In this document: one piece after another, positions 51,274-60,822 of the stretch | Position numbering within the stretch: position 1 is the first letter of the stretch | How the letters are laid out: each line of letters opens with the position of its first letter | DNA from: Pseudomonas parafulva NBRC 16636 = DSM 17004 | Lineage (GTDB): Bacteria; Pseudomonadota; Gammaproteobacteria; Pseudomonadales; Pseudomonadaceae | DNA: 64,000 bases | Assembly (NCBI RefSeq): GCF_000730645.1 | Contig: NZ_BBIU01000039.1 | Span: 36,571-100,570 of the forward strand | Direction: 5' to 3' | Notes under the pieces: generated by a model | Databases searched by the model: none | Told to the model about the DNA's origin: nothing | Seen by the model: only the letters and a program-made list of their open reading frames with translations | Made by a program: the position numbers and the translations under genes

Positions 51274-52389
51274 TTACTGAGGGGAGACTTCGGTCTTCGG
51301 CTTGCCGAAGTGCCATTCGTAGACCACGAACTTGAAGTCTTTGAGGTCGCCTTTGGCGTCGTAGGACAGCTCGCCAGTCGGGGTCTTGAAGGTGCCGGCG
51401 TGGATGGCGGCTGCCACCTTGTCGGTATCTTCGGAGCCGGCTTTCTTGATGCCCTGGGCGATCAGCTCAACTGCGGAGTAGGACGGGAACACGAACGGGC
51501 CGCTTGGGTCCTTGCCGTCAGCCTTGATGGCGTCGACGATCTTCTTGTTCTCCGGGTCGGCATCGAAAGACTTCGGCAGGGTGACCAGCAGGCCTTCGGA
51601 GGCATTCTGGGCGATCTGCGAGATGGAGTCGTTGCCCACGCCTTCCGGGCCCATGAACTTGGCTTTCAGGCCTTTTTCCTGCGCCTGGCGCAGAATCAGG
51701 CCCAGCTCTGGGTGGTAGCCGCCGTAGTAGACGAAGTCGACGTTGTTCTGCTTGAGCTTCTGGATGATGGACGAGAAGTCCTTGTCACCGGCGTTCAGGC
51801 CCTCGAACACGGCAACTTTGACGCCTTTGCCTTCCAGGGTTTGCTTGACCGCAGTGGCGATGCCTTCACCGTATTGCTGTTTGTCGTGCAGCACGGCCAC
51901 GACCTTGGGCTTGACATGGTCAGCGATGTAGTTGCCTGCCGCTGGGCCCTGAGCGCTGTCCAGGCCGATGGTGCGGAAAATCATCTTGTAACCGCGAGCG
52001 GTAATTTCCGGCGACGTTGCGGCCGGGGTGATCATGATGATGCCTTCGTCTTCATAAACGTCGGAGGCTGGCTGGGTGGAGCTGGAGCACAGGTGGCCGA
52101 TGACGAACTTGACACCATCGTTAACCACACGGTTGGCGACCGCCACGGCCTGTTTAGGGTCGCACGCATCGTCGTATTCCTTGGCTTCTAGCATCTTGCC
52201 GTCGACACCGCCTGCAGCGTTGATGTCCTTGATGGCCTGCTTGGCGCCGATGAACTGCATGTCGCCGTACTGGGTCACAGGGCCGGTCTTGGGCCCGGCG
52301 ATCCCGATCTTGATGGTATCGGCGGCAAACGAATGGCTGGCTACCCCGGCCAGAACCATTGCGGCGAACAGCTTGGAAATCTTGATCAT
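51274..52389 (-). CDS. livK: Branched-chain amino acid-binding periplasmic protein (LivK/BraC)
   Basis: This 371-residue protein has a Sec signal peptide (1-22, cleavage after SFA) and then a type I periplasmic-binding fold beginning DTIKIGIAGPKTGPVTQYG. Two cysteines (in DDACD and HLCSS) are placed as in the disulfide of Leu/Ile/Val-binding proteins. It delivers branched-chain amino acids to LivHMGF. It is the first gene of the operon. A palindromic operator-like cluster lies at 52493-52526. Confidence 0.96.
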   Translation of the reverse strand: MIKISKLFAAMVLAGVASHSFAADTIKIGIAGPKTGPVTQYGDMQFIGAKQAIKDINAAGGVDGKMLEAKEYDDACDPKQAVAVANRVVNDGVKFVIGHLCSSSTQPASDVYEDEGIIMITPAATSPEITARGYKMIFRTIGLDSAQGPAAGNYIADHVKPKVVAVLHDKQQYGEGIATAVKQTLEGKGVKVAVFEGLNAGDKDFSSIIQKLKQNNVDFVYYGGYHPELGLILRQAQEKGLKAKFMGPEGVGNDSISQIAQNASEGLLVTLPKSFDADPENKKIVDAIKADGKDPSGPFVFPSYSAVELIAQGIKKAGSEDTDKVAAAIHAGTFKTPTGELSYDAKGDLKDFKFVVYEWHFGKPKTEVSPQ

Positions 52390-52746
52390 AGTGCTCCACT
52401 CATTCTGTTGTAATTCTTATAGTCCTGGCGGCCAGGGCTACAGACCGGGCGGGATTTGCGGCGCGGTCATGCCAACGCGCAAGCCCACCTTCCCCGGAAC
52501 ATGTCCCGGAACTGTACCGGTACAGTGTAGAGCGCTGCCCGAACGCTTGAAAAGCGGTCGAAAAGTGCCTATTTCGCGGGTTGTCGCTTGGTTGACACAA
52601 AAGTACAGAAAGGCGCCATTAAAAAGCCTGATTCTGCAGCCAGGCCCCACCAATGCGGGGCCAATCGACCAAATTGCATATTTGAAACCGGGTTTTTCTG
52701 CAAAAATGCCGGCCTTTGTTATTGGCTATTTTTGCGGATACCACCC
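52390..52746. other. Divergent intergenic region between livK and the DUF2288 gene
   Basis: This 357-bp region holds the livK leader and a TATAAG-like -10 on the minus strand near 52415-52420. It also holds the direct repeats and palindrome at 52493-52526. No small gene is seen. Confidence 0.6.
52493..52526. promoter_or_regulatory. Operator-like cluster: 12-bp direct repeats and a 16-bp palindrome
   Basis: CCCGGAAC occurs at 52493 and 52505, 12 bp apart. The second copy runs into ACTGTACCGGTACAGT (52511-52526), a perfect palindrome. It lies 104 bp upstream of livK and 220 bp upstream of the divergent gene. The binding protein is unknown. Confidence 0.5.
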
Positions 52747-53052
52747 ATGACGGATGAAACAAGCACCCTCTATGCCAAATTGCTGGGTGAGACGGCAATC
52801 ATTGAGTGGAAAGCACTGGAGCGCTTCTGGGCCAAGGGTGACCTGATTTGGGTCGACCCTACTCTCGACCTGATCACTGTGGCCCAAGCGATGGCTGAAA
52901 ACCGCAGCGATCTGTTCGCCAAATGGCGCAGTGATGGCACTGTGGGGCCAGTCTCTGCCGACCAGGCGCTTCACCTGCAAACCCGCGACCCAGAGATCTG
53001 GGCGGTGGTGGTGTCGCCGTTCATCGTGATACAGGTCAAAGGCGCAGCGTAG
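52747..53052 (+). CDS. DUF2288 family protein
   Basis: This 101-residue cytoplasmic protein matches the small DUF2288 family by its pattern KLLGETAIIEWKALERFWAKGDLIWVDPTLDLITVAQAM. No function is known. The ATG at 52747 was chosen because the family alignment starts there; the frame is open further upstream but no conserved sequence is found. Confidence 0.85.
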   Translation: MTDETSTLYAKLLGETAIIEWKALERFWAKGDLIWVDPTLDLITVAQAMAENRSDLFAKWRSDGTVGPVSADQALHLQTRDPEIWAVVVSPFIVIQVKGAA

Positions 53053-53246
53053 GCGTGATCGTTTTTGGTGCGCGCAAATTCGCAGTCGCACCGTTGCAGT
53101 GCTCGTTTATGCTCAAGGTGGGTAGAGGTAAGTAACAATTCGGCGTGGCGGTAACAGTTTACGGCATGCGTAAAGCGGCGGTGGCTGGCCCGGCATTGGG
53201 CATTCGAGATAGGCTGCCGAGATGTAAGCCACTGCCAGGAGTCATG

Positions 53247-54134
53247 ATGAGCACTGATCTTCCCTCGTTGGCCTTTGCGGGTATCGGTTTGATGGGGTTG
53301 CCCATGTGCCGGCGCCTGCTGGCTGCCGGGTACCCGTTGACGGTGTGGAACCGCAGCCCCGACAAGTGCGACGCACTGGTCGCCGCCGGGGCACGGCGCG
53401 CCGCCAGCCCTGCCGAACTGAGCCGTGATGCCGACATGGTACTGCTGTGCCTGGCGGACACCGCGGTGGTACGCGAGGTGGTGTTTGGCGAGGCCGGTAT
53501 TGCGCTGGGCGGGCGCAGTGGCCAGTTGCTGATCGACCTGTCCAGCCTGGAACCCGGTGCCACGCGTGAGATGGCTGCCGAGCTGGCAGCGCTGTGCGGC
53601 ATGGCCTGGTTGGATGCCCCCGTATCCGGCGGCACCCCTGGTGCCGAAGCCGGTACGTTGGCGATCATGGTGGGCGGTGACGTGCACGACCTGCACCGCG
53701 CCCAGCCGGTGCTGCAGGTATTGGGGCAGCGGGTCACGCATATGGGCGCAGTGGGGGCTGGGCAGGTCACCAAGGCCTGCAACCAGATGATCGTGGCCTG
53801 CAACGCCCTGGTGATTGCCGAGGTAATTGCTCTGGCTGAACGTTCAGGTGTTGATACCCGGTTATTGGCTGAAGCACTGGCGGGTGGTTTCGCCGACTCC
53901 AAGCCGCTGCAGATACTCGCCCCGCAGATGGCATCGAGCACCTACCAACCGATCAAATGGCACGTTCGCACATTGCTCAAGGACCTGGACAACGCGGTGA
54001 AGCTGTCCCGCGAGCAGGGCGCTGCAACCCCGATCAGTGGCCTCGCCGCGCAGTTGATGCGCCTGCACGCAAGCCAGGGTTTTCTGGACCAGGATCCGTC
54101 GACCTTGGTGGAGCAGTACCGGAGCAAGCCGTAA
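53247..54134 (+). CDS. NAD(P)-dependent beta-hydroxyacid dehydrogenase (3-hydroxyisobutyrate dehydrogenase family)
   Basis: This 295-residue enzyme has the nucleotide loop FAGIGLMGLPM (9-19). The substrate-binding motif DAPVSGGTPGAEAGTLAIMVGG and the catalytic lysine in GAGQVTKACNQMI follow. Relatives oxidise 3-hydroxyisobutyrate or reduce tartronate semialdehyde. CAGGAGTC precedes two ATGs at 53244 and 53247. The nearby liv operon would fit a valine-degradation role, but this link is inference. Its last 101 bases overlap the end of the convergent MHYT gene. Confidence 0.9.
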   Translation: MSTDLPSLAFAGIGLMGLPMCRRLLAAGYPLTVWNRSPDKCDALVAAGARRAASPAELSRDADMVLLCLADTAVVREVVFGEAGIALGGRSGQLLIDLSSLEPGATREMAAELAALCGMAWLDAPVSGGTPGAEAGTLAIMVGGDVHDLHRAQPVLQVLGQRVTHMGAVGAGQVTKACNQMIVACNALVIAEVIALAERSGVDTRLLAEALAGGFADSKPLQILAPQMASSTYQPIKWHVRTLLKDLDNAVKLSREQGAATPISGLAAQLMRLHASQGFLDQDPSTLVEQYRSKP

Positions 54135-56298
54135 GGGTCACCGCCGGTGGGCGCAGGCGTAGCAGCAGCGGGCGCAGCTCGGCCAGTGCAGCGGGCCGGC
54201 CGAGCAGGTAACCCTGCAGGCAGTCACAGCCGTGATCCTGTAGAAACGCCTGTTGTTCGGCCTTTTCCACCCCCTCGCTTACCACCTGCAGGTGCAGGGT
54301 GTGGGCCATCGCGATGATCGCCTGGACGATCTGGCAATCTTTGAGGCTGTGCGGTACGTCTTGCAGGAACGTTCGGTCGATCTTCAGCACATCCAGTGGC
54401 AGGCGCTTGAGGTAAGCCAATGACGAGTAGCCGGTGCCGAAGTCGTCAATGGAAAGCGTCACGCCCAGTGCGCGTATGCACTTGAGCACGTTGACGGTGC
54501 GCTGCATGTCGCCCATCAGGGCGTTTTCGGTCACTTCCAGCTCGAGCAGTGTGGCAGCAAGGCCCGTTTCGGCCAGCACCCGCTCCACCTCATTGGGCAG
54601 GGCATCGTGGCTGAGGGTCACGGCCGAGCAGTTGACCGTGACCTTGAAGCCACCAACCCCCTGGCGCTGCAGCAGGGCAAGGTCGGTGCAGGCGCGGCGC
54701 AGTACCCACAGGTCCAGGTCGATGATCAGGCCGTTGGTTTCGGCAATGCCGATGAAACGGTCAGGCCCCAGCCACCCGTGTTGCGGGTGTTGCCAGCGAA
54801 CCAGGGCTTCAAGTTTGGCCACCAGGCCAGTACGGGCATCAAAAATGGGTTGGTAGTGCACAGTCAGCCCGTGCTCTTCGAGCAACGCCAGGCGCAGTTC
54901 CTCTTCCAGCTGCAGCGCGAGGGTGGCCTGGGTCTTGAGGCTGTCGTCGAAAAAATGCCAGCCGTTGCGGCCATTGGCCTTGCACTGGTAAAGGGCCAGG
55001 TCGGCATTTTTCATCAGTTCTTCGGCGCTGGTGCCATCGTCTGGAAACAGGCTGATGCCAATGCTGGTGGTCATCACCATGCGCCGGCCACCGAGGTCAA
55101 TGGGGTCCTTCATGCGCTGCAGGATACGCTGTGCCAGGTGTTGTGCCTCCTCGCGCCCGCTCAGGCTGGTGACCACGCAGAACTCGTCGCCCCCCAGGCG
55201 CGCGACCAGGTCCTGGCTACGGGTGGCGGCCTTGATGTGGCTGGCGATCACGGTCAGCAACCGGTCGCCGGCCGGGTGACCTAAGCTGTCATTGATACGT
55301 TTGAAATGGTCGACATCCAGGCACATGACCGCCATGCGGCCTTCGCAAGCCTGATGCTCGGCAAGGCGCTCGCCAAAGACCTGGTTGAAGCCTCGTCGGT
55401 TGACCAAGCTGGTCAGTGCGTCGTAGTGCGCAGCCTGTTGCAGGGAGGCTCGGGCCTGGTCCAGTTGGCCAAGTAGCACACTGACCCGGCGCAGGTCATG
55501 CTCCTTGCTCTGCAGCTTTTTGTCAGCCAGCGCCGCACTGATGCTGGCGCCGCTGATCAGCAGGGTAATGAAGCCCACGCCCAGCCCCAGTTGCAGGCTG
55601 TTGTCAGCAGACGGCAGGCGGATTGCCATGTCCGTTGGGATCACCAGTGTCATGGCCGACATGGCGGTGAAATGGGTGGCAACGATGCCCCCCGCCATCA
55701 CCAGGCTGGCAGCGTATTTCATTGACTGGTGCAGCCTGCCGCTGCCTTTGCGGAAGTAGCGGGCCAGCCACAAGGCCGACAGGCTTGTGAACAATGCGAT
55801 CACGGCGCATACCAGCAGCAAGTCGGTGCGGTAATACTGAACAGCGCCGGTTTGCATGGCCGCCATGCCTACAAAATGCATGATCACGATGCCCAGGCCG
55901 ATCAGGGCTGCGCTTTGCAGGTAGTGCCGGGTGTGCATTTGGTGCCGGCCAAAGCTGTACATCGCCCAGCAGGCAACTATCAGCGCAATCAGCAACGAAA
56001 GCGCGGTGAGGGTCACGTCGTAATGAACTTCCAGCGGCACCTGGAAGGCAAGCATGCTGATGAAGTGCATGGCCCAGATGCCGCCTGCCAGGCAACAGGC
56101 GCCCAGTAACGCCCAACGTCGATAGGCTGCGGTGTTTTCGCTGCTGCACTGGCGTTCGGCCATGTCCAGGGTGGCAAAGCAGCCGGCCCAGGCCACCAGG
56201 TAAGCCAGTAGCACCAGAACGGGTTCGTGTCGGCAGTCCATCACCACATGGCCAGTGGCGGGAAGGTCAGCGAACAGTCTTAGCTCAATCCACTCCAT
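54034..56298 (-). CDS. MHYT-GGDEF-EAL cyclic di-GMP protein
   Basis: This 754-residue membrane protein starts with a seven-helix MHYT sensor (about 20-250, with MHFISM, MHFVGM and THFTAM motifs thought to bind metal or diatomic gas). A GGDEF domain follows with intact GGDEF (369-373) and an inhibitory-site RSQD five residues before it. The EAL domain starts at 497 (EALVRW) and keeps the NCS, LEVTENAL, DDFGTGYSS and KIDRTFL motifs. Both activities look possible, as in P. aeruginosa MucR and NbdA. The final 35 residues beyond the EAL domain are low complexity and come from the overlap with the dehydrogenase gene. Confidence 0.93.
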   Translation of the reverse strand: MEWIELRLFADLPATGHVVMDCRHEPVLVLLAYLVAWAGCFATLDMAERQCSSENTAAYRRWALLGACCLAGGIWAMHFISMLAFQVPLEVHYDVTLTALSLLIALIVACWAMYSFGRHQMHTRHYLQSAALIGLGIVIMHFVGMAAMQTGAVQYYRTDLLLVCAVIALFTSLSALWLARYFRKGSGRLHQSMKYAASLVMAGGIVATHFTAMSAMTLVIPTDMAIRLPSADNSLQLGLGVGFITLLISGASISAALADKKLQSKEHDLRRVSVLLGQLDQARASLQQAAHYDALTSLVNRRGFNQVFGERLAEHQACEGRMAVMCLDVDHFKRINDSLGHPAGDRLLTVIASHIKAATRSQDLVARLGGDEFCVVTSLSGREEAQHLAQRILQRMKDPIDLGGRRMVMTTSIGISLFPDDGTSAEELMKNADLALYQCKANGRNGWHFFDDSLKTQATLALQLEEELRLALLEEHGLTVHYQPIFDARTGLVAKLEALVRWQHPQHGWLGPDRFIGIAETNGLIIDLDLWVLRRACTDLALLQRQGVGGFKVTVNCSAVTLSHDALPNEVERVLAETGLAATLLELEVTENALMGDMQRTVNVLKCIRALGVTLSIDDFGTGYSSLAYLKRLPLDVLKIDRTFLQDVPHSLKDCQIVQAIIAMAHTLHLQVVSEGVEKAEQQAFLQDHGCDCLQGYLLGRPAALAELRPLLLRLRPPAVTLTACSGTAPPRSTDPGPENPGLRAGASTARRGH

Positions 56299-56501
56299 GG
56301 AACGCCCCGTTATCGTGTATCCGCACGCACGATCGGTGCAGACCATCCGGGGGAGTATAGGGAATGGGGCTCAGGCCATCATCGGGTAATGGCACATTGA
56401 CTTCAACGATTTGGATATCGGAGGTATAGCAGGGGGGAATATGCAGGGTAAGGAAAGGTGCAGGAGCAGCCAGCCGAGGGCCGCTCCTGTTTCAACTTAG
56501 G

Positions 56502-59348
56502 CTAGCCGGCTACCAGTACGCGAATTGCCTCAAGGCGCAAGGCCGCCTTTTCCAGCATGGCCAGGCCTTGTTCACGCTGCTTGCGAAGGGCTTCGACTTC
56601 GCTTTCACGCACGCTCGGGTTGACCGCCTGCAGTGCTACCAGGCGCGCCAGTTCCTCGTCTGCCTCAGCCGCCAGACGGCGTTGGGCCTCGGTCACGCGC
56701 TCAACGTGGGTAGGCACCACTTTCTCTTCACCGCTGCTGATGCGTTTGGCCAGTACGTCACGTTGCGCTTGCACGAACTTGTTAGCGCTGGCGCGCGGCA
56801 CGCTCTCGAGCTGATCGTTCAGGGTTTCGAAGGCCACGCGGGTGGCCAGGTCGTTGCCATTGGCGTCCAGCAGGCAGCGCAGGGCGGCGGGTGGTAGGTA
56901 GCGGCCCAACTGCAGGCTGCGCGGAGCCACCACCTCGCTGACGAACAGCAGTTCGAGCAACACCGTGCCGGGCTTGAGGGCCTTGTTCTTGATCAGCGCC
57001 ACGGCGGTGTTGCCCATCGAGCCGGACAGCACCAGGTCCATGCCGCCCTGTACCATCGGGTGCTCCCAGGTAAGAAACTGCATGTCTTCGCGCGACAGGG
57101 CCTGGGCGCGGTCGTAGGTGATGGTGACACCCTCGTCGTCCCCCAGCGGGAAGCTGGCGTCGAGCATTTTTTCGCTCGGCTTGAGAATCAGTGCATTCTC
57201 GGAGTGGTCTTCGCTGTCGATGCCGAACGCATCGAACAAGGTTTCCATGTAGATAGGCAGGGCGAACTGGTCGTCCTGTTCCAGAATCGCTTCGACCAGT
57301 GCCTCGCCTTCGCCGGCGCCCCCTGAGTTGAGTTCCAGCAGGCGGTCACGCCCGGTGTGCAGTTCGGCTTCCAGGCGCTGGCGCTCTGTGCTCGCTTCTG
57401 CCACCAGGGCATCCCAGGGCTTGTTGTCCTGGCCTTGCAGCAACGGCAACAGCCGCGGGCCAAACTGGTGTTGCAGGGCGTTGCCAGTGGGGCAGGTGTT
57501 GAGGAAGGCATTGAGGCCTTCGTGGTACCACTGGAACAGGCGCTCCTGCGGCGTGCCCAGCAGGTAGGGAATATGCAGCTCAATGGTGTGCTTCTGGCCG
57601 ATCCGGTCCAGGCGCCCGATGCGCTGCTCCAGCAAGTCGGGGTGCGCTGGCAGGTCGAACATCACCAGGTGATGGGCGAACTGGAAGTTGCGCCCCTCGC
57701 TGCCGATTTCCGAACATACCAGCACCTGGGCGCCGAACTCTTCGTCGGCGAAGTACGCAGCGGCGCGGTCACGCTCAAGGATACTCATGCCTTCGTGGAA
57801 CACCGATGCCGGTATGCCAGAGCGCACGCGCAGGGCATCTTCCAGGTCCATTGCGGTTTCGGCGTGGGCGCAGATCACCAGCACCTTGGTGCGCTTGAGC
57901 ATTTTCAGGGTGTCGATCAGCCAGTCGACCCGCGGGTCGAAGCGCCACCAGCGCTCATCGTCTGCCACCTCTCCCTGGGCCTGGAAGGCCACTTCGGGGT
58001 ACAGCTCGGCATGCTCGCCGACCGGCAGGTTGCCGTACTGTTCTGGGGCGGGCAGCGGGTAGGCATGCAACTGCCGCTCCGGGAAGCCCTGGATTGCCGC
58101 ACGGGTGTTGCGGAACAGGACACGACCGGTGCCGTGGCGGTCCAGCAGTTCGCGGATCAGGCGGGCGCTGGCCTGGGTGTCGCCATCGCTGACGGCAGCC
58201 AGTAACGCTTCGCCTTCGGCCCCGAGAAAGCCCTGGATGGTGGCATGGGCCTTGGGCGACAGGCGGCCTTCGTCCAGCAATTCCTGCACGGCCTCGGCCA
58301 CGGGCCGATAGTGCTCGCTTTCGGCGCGGAAGGCGGCCAAGTCATGGAAGCGGTCAGGGTCCAGCAGGCGCAGGCGGGCAAAGTGGCTGTCCTGGCCCAG
58401 CTGTTCCGGCGTGGCGGTGAGCAGCAACACACCCGGGATCACCTGGGACAGTTGTTCGACCAGGGCATATTCGGCACTGGCCTGTTCTTCGTGCCAGACC
58501 AGATGGTGAGCCTCGTCGACTACCATCAGGTCCCAACCGGCAGCGAACATCGCGTCCTGGGCCTTTTCATCCTCCACCAGCCATTCCAGCGCAACCAATG
58601 CCAGCTGCGCGTCCTCGAAGGGGTTGCTGGCATCGCTTTCAATGAAGCGCTCGGCATCGAACAGGGCGACCTGCAGGTTGAAGCGGCGGCGCATTTCCAC
58701 CAGCCACTGGTGCTGGAGGTTTTCCGGCACCAGGATGAGCACGCGGCTGGCACGGCCGGACAGCAACTGGCGATGAATCACCAGGCCGGCCTCGATGGTT
58801 TTACCCAGGCCCACTTCGTCGGCCAGCAGTACCCGAGGGGCGCTGCGGTCGGCGACCTCACGGGCAATGTGCAATTGGTGCGCAATCGGTTGCGCGCGGC
58901 AACCGCCCAGGCCCCACAACGCTGATTGCATCTGCTTGCTGGTGTGGTGCAGCGTGTTGTAGCGCAGGCTGAACCAGGGCAGCGGGTCGATCTGCCCGGC
59001 GAACAGGCGGTCGCTGGCCAGGCGGAACTGGATGAAGTTGGACAGCTGGGTTTCTGGCAGCGTCCGCGGCTGGTTCTGGCCGTCCAGGCCGTGGTAGACC
59101 ATCAGGCCGTCGATGTCCTCGACTTCCCGAACGGTCAGCTTCCAGCCTTCGAAATGGGTGATCTGGTCGCCCGGAGAAAAGCGCACGCGGGTCAGCGGCG
59201 CGTTGCGCAGGGAGTACTGACGGGTATCGCCAGTGGCCGGGTAGAGCACGGTCAAGAGGCGGCCATCCTGCGCCAGGATGGTACCCAGGCCGAGCTCTGC
59301 TTCGCTGTCGCTGATCCAGCGTTGCCCCGGTTGATACTGCTGCGCCAT
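56502..59348 (-). CDS. rapA: RNA polymerase-associated ATPase RapA
   Basis: This 948-residue Swi2/Snf2 protein binds RNA polymerase and helps recycle it after termination. N-terminal Tudor-like domains (1-110) precede the ATPase with Walker A DEVGLGKT (177-184), DEAH (278-281) and motif VI RIGRLDRIGQ. The length matches the family. An imperfect hairpin follows at about 56461-56489. The gene is monocistronic. Confidence 0.97.
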   Translation of the reverse strand: MAQQYQPGQRWISDSEAELGLGTILAQDGRLLTVLYPATGDTRQYSLRNAPLTRVRFSPGDQITHFEGWKLTVREVEDIDGLMVYHGLDGQNQPRTLPETQLSNFIQFRLASDRLFAGQIDPLPWFSLRYNTLHHTSKQMQSALWGLGGCRAQPIAHQLHIAREVADRSAPRVLLADEVGLGKTIEAGLVIHRQLLSGRASRVLILVPENLQHQWLVEMRRRFNLQVALFDAERFIESDASNPFEDAQLALVALEWLVEDEKAQDAMFAAGWDLMVVDEAHHLVWHEEQASAEYALVEQLSQVIPGVLLLTATPEQLGQDSHFARLRLLDPDRFHDLAAFRAESEHYRPVAEAVQELLDEGRLSPKAHATIQGFLGAEGEALLAAVSDGDTQASARLIRELLDRHGTGRVLFRNTRAAIQGFPERQLHAYPLPAPEQYGNLPVGEHAELYPEVAFQAQGEVADDERWWRFDPRVDWLIDTLKMLKRTKVLVICAHAETAMDLEDALRVRSGIPASVFHEGMSILERDRAAAYFADEEFGAQVLVCSEIGSEGRNFQFAHHLVMFDLPAHPDLLEQRIGRLDRIGQKHTIELHIPYLLGTPQERLFQWYHEGLNAFLNTCPTGNALQHQFGPRLLPLLQGQDNKPWDALVAEASTERQRLEAELHTGRDRLLELNSGGAGEGEALVEAILEQDDQFALPIYMETLFDAFGIDSEDHSENALILKPSEKMLDASFPLGDDEGVTITYDRAQALSREDMQFLTWEHPMVQGGMDLVLSGSMGNTAVALIKNKALKPGTVLLELLFVSEVVAPRSLQLGRYLPPAALRCLLDANGNDLATRVAFETLNDQLESVPRASANKFVQAQRDVLAKRISSGEEKVVPTHVERVTEAQRRLAAEADEELARLVALQAVNPSVRESEVEALRKQREQGLAMLEKAALRLEAIRVLVAG

Positions 59349-59509
59349 ACTGCCTGAACTCCCGCGATGAAAAAGCCGATTATGTTAACGGATCGGCCGG
59401 CCAGACCAAAGTGCCGAGTGCACCTTCTGGCGCCGAACGGTGATGGCAAATGCGTCATTCTAGCCGTTTCATCGCCTCATGCCGTGCTGCTCGAGGGTCG
59501 TTCATCAAC

Positions 59510-60202
59510 ATGTCTGCCAAGCATCACTGGACAAGCACTGGCCTGGTGGCTGGCTGCCTGTTGTTGGCCGCGTGCCAGCAGAAGAACTTCGAGACACTGC
59601 CTGCCATCCCCGTCGAGCAGTTGGAGGTGTTGGGGGTGCAGGCGCCGATCAAGAGCGTGCACTTTCGCGACCGTGATGGCGAAGGCTTGCTGGTGCTGAG
59701 CCGCAGCGATGGCCAGGCCAGCGACCCGGACAGCGAACAGGAAGTGGACAAGGTGGTGCTGAAAGCCACCCTGTACGGGCGCAGTGCAGAGCGTGAGGCA
59801 TTCAAGCCCCGCTGGCAGATCGAACAGGAAACCACCTGCCCAGGGCTCGACCTGGATGTGGACTTCTACGCCGACGTCAGCGATGTCGGCGACCTCAATG
59901 GCGATGGCGTTGCGGAAGTGACCGTCGCCAGCCATGCATACTGCGGCGGGGGGATCGACCCCCACGACATCGCCATCGAGATGCGCGAGGGGCAGGCCGT
60001 TTACACCATCACCGGGCAGTCGCTGATTACCCCGGCCGGCGAGGAGCCGATAGGCGGCGAACGCGTGGACAGCGCTTCGCTCAAGGCTGCATCGGCGCAG
60101 GTTCGAGCCCATATGGATGCGGTGTGGCAACAGGTGTACAAGCGGCCTTGGAGCGAAGTCAGCCCGCCAGCCGACGACGACCCGGATGACGAAGCCGAAT
60201 AA
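59510..60202 (+). CDS. Predicted lipoprotein with calcium-loop motif (M949_RS01915-like)
   Basis: This 230-residue protein has a lipobox LAAC (C22) and an EF-hand-like loop DVGDLNGDGVAEV in the middle. Its C-terminus is very acidic (DDDPDDEAE). The arrangement recalls the family named M949_RS01915, annotated as surface polysaccharide biosynthesis, but this match is from memory and weak. The start at 59510 was chosen for the signal peptide; an ATG at 59450 in frame is less likely. Confidence 0.7.
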   Translation: MSAKHHWTSTGLVAGCLLLAACQQKNFETLPAIPVEQLEVLGVQAPIKSVHFRDRDGEGLLVLSRSDGQASDPDSEQEVDKVVLKATLYGRSAEREAFKPRWQIEQETTCPGLDLDVDFYADVSDVGDLNGDGVAEVTVASHAYCGGGIDPHDIAIEMREGQAVYTITGQSLITPAGEEPIGGERVDSASLKAASAQVRAHMDAVWQQVYKRPWSEVSPPADDDPDDEAE

Positions 60203-60264
60203 TTGTTGTCCATGACATCAAGGTCAATTCGCGCCTGCCGATACAGGAGCATAGGAGAACGTCC

Positions 60265-60594
60265 ATGCTGCCACCGATCATCCCGCTCAGTGCCGTACCG
60301 GTGACCTCGCAACAGGACCCGGTAAAACCTACCCCGGATATCAAGCCGGTGGTGCCGGCGCAGCCGGCTTCCGGCGAAAGCGCCATCGATCTCAAGCAGC
60401 AGCGCGACCCCCAAGAGCAGGAGCTGCTGCTGCGTGAAGAGCAGCGCCGGCAGCAACAGCGCCGGCGTCAGGGCGATCAGCAGCGTTTCAGTGCCGTGCC
60501 GGGTGACGAGGTCAATGCCGACAACACGGTGCCTGTAGCACCGTTGATGGGTGAGCCCGTGCGTCAGGGCCTGCTGGTTGATATCGAAGTCTGA
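60265..60594 (+). CDS. Conserved hypothetical protein with Gln/Arg-rich helix
   Basis: This 109-residue cytoplasmic protein begins with a Pro/Val-rich stretch (1-35) and has a charged helix (about 45-75, EQELLLREEQRRQQQRRR) likely to form a coiled coil. It ends VRQGLLVDIEV. AGGAGAACGTCC precedes the ATG. I do not recognise a domain. It sits in the conserved small-gene run after rapA. Confidence 0.7.
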   Translation: MLPPIIPLSAVPVTSQQDPVKPTPDIKPVVPAQPASGESAIDLKQQRDPQEQELLLREEQRRQQQRRRQGDQQRFSAVPGDEVNADNTVPVAPLMGEPVRQGLLVDIEV

Positions 60595-60660
60595 GGCAGG
60601 GCTGGTCAGCGCATGCCCCTGGCGTCATCATGCAATCTCCGTAGATCGTCGAGCCCGAGC

Positions 60661-60819
60661 ATGAGCCAAGACAACCTCATCGATTTCGATGCCGAGCGCG
60701 CCAAGCGCGTGCATGACCTCAAGGAAAAGCGCCTGAACGAGATGCGCAATGCGTTCGAGCAGGCCTTGCCGTTGAATGCCTCCAAGAAGAAGCCCAAGCG
60801 CAAGCCCAAGAAGCGCTGA
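60661..60819 (+). CDS. Small basic conserved hypothetical protein
   Basis: This 52-residue protein begins MSQDNLIDFDAERAKRVHD and ends in a lysine-rich tail (KKKPKRKPKK). It would be a nucleic-acid-binding or ribosome-associated peptide by composition only. The start at 60661 has GAGC upstream and gives an N-terminus that looks conserved. It lies just before the PhrS-like locus. Confidence 0.65.
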   Translation: MSQDNLIDFDAERAKRVHDLKEKRLNEMRNAFEQALPLNASKKKPKRKPKKR

Positions 60820-60822
60820 AAC

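Noticed and set aside
56440..56499. 19-codon plus-strand frame downstream of rapA
   Set aside because: It follows a purine-rich stretch, but it is very short, lies in the rapA 3' hairpin region and shows no conserved-looking sequence.
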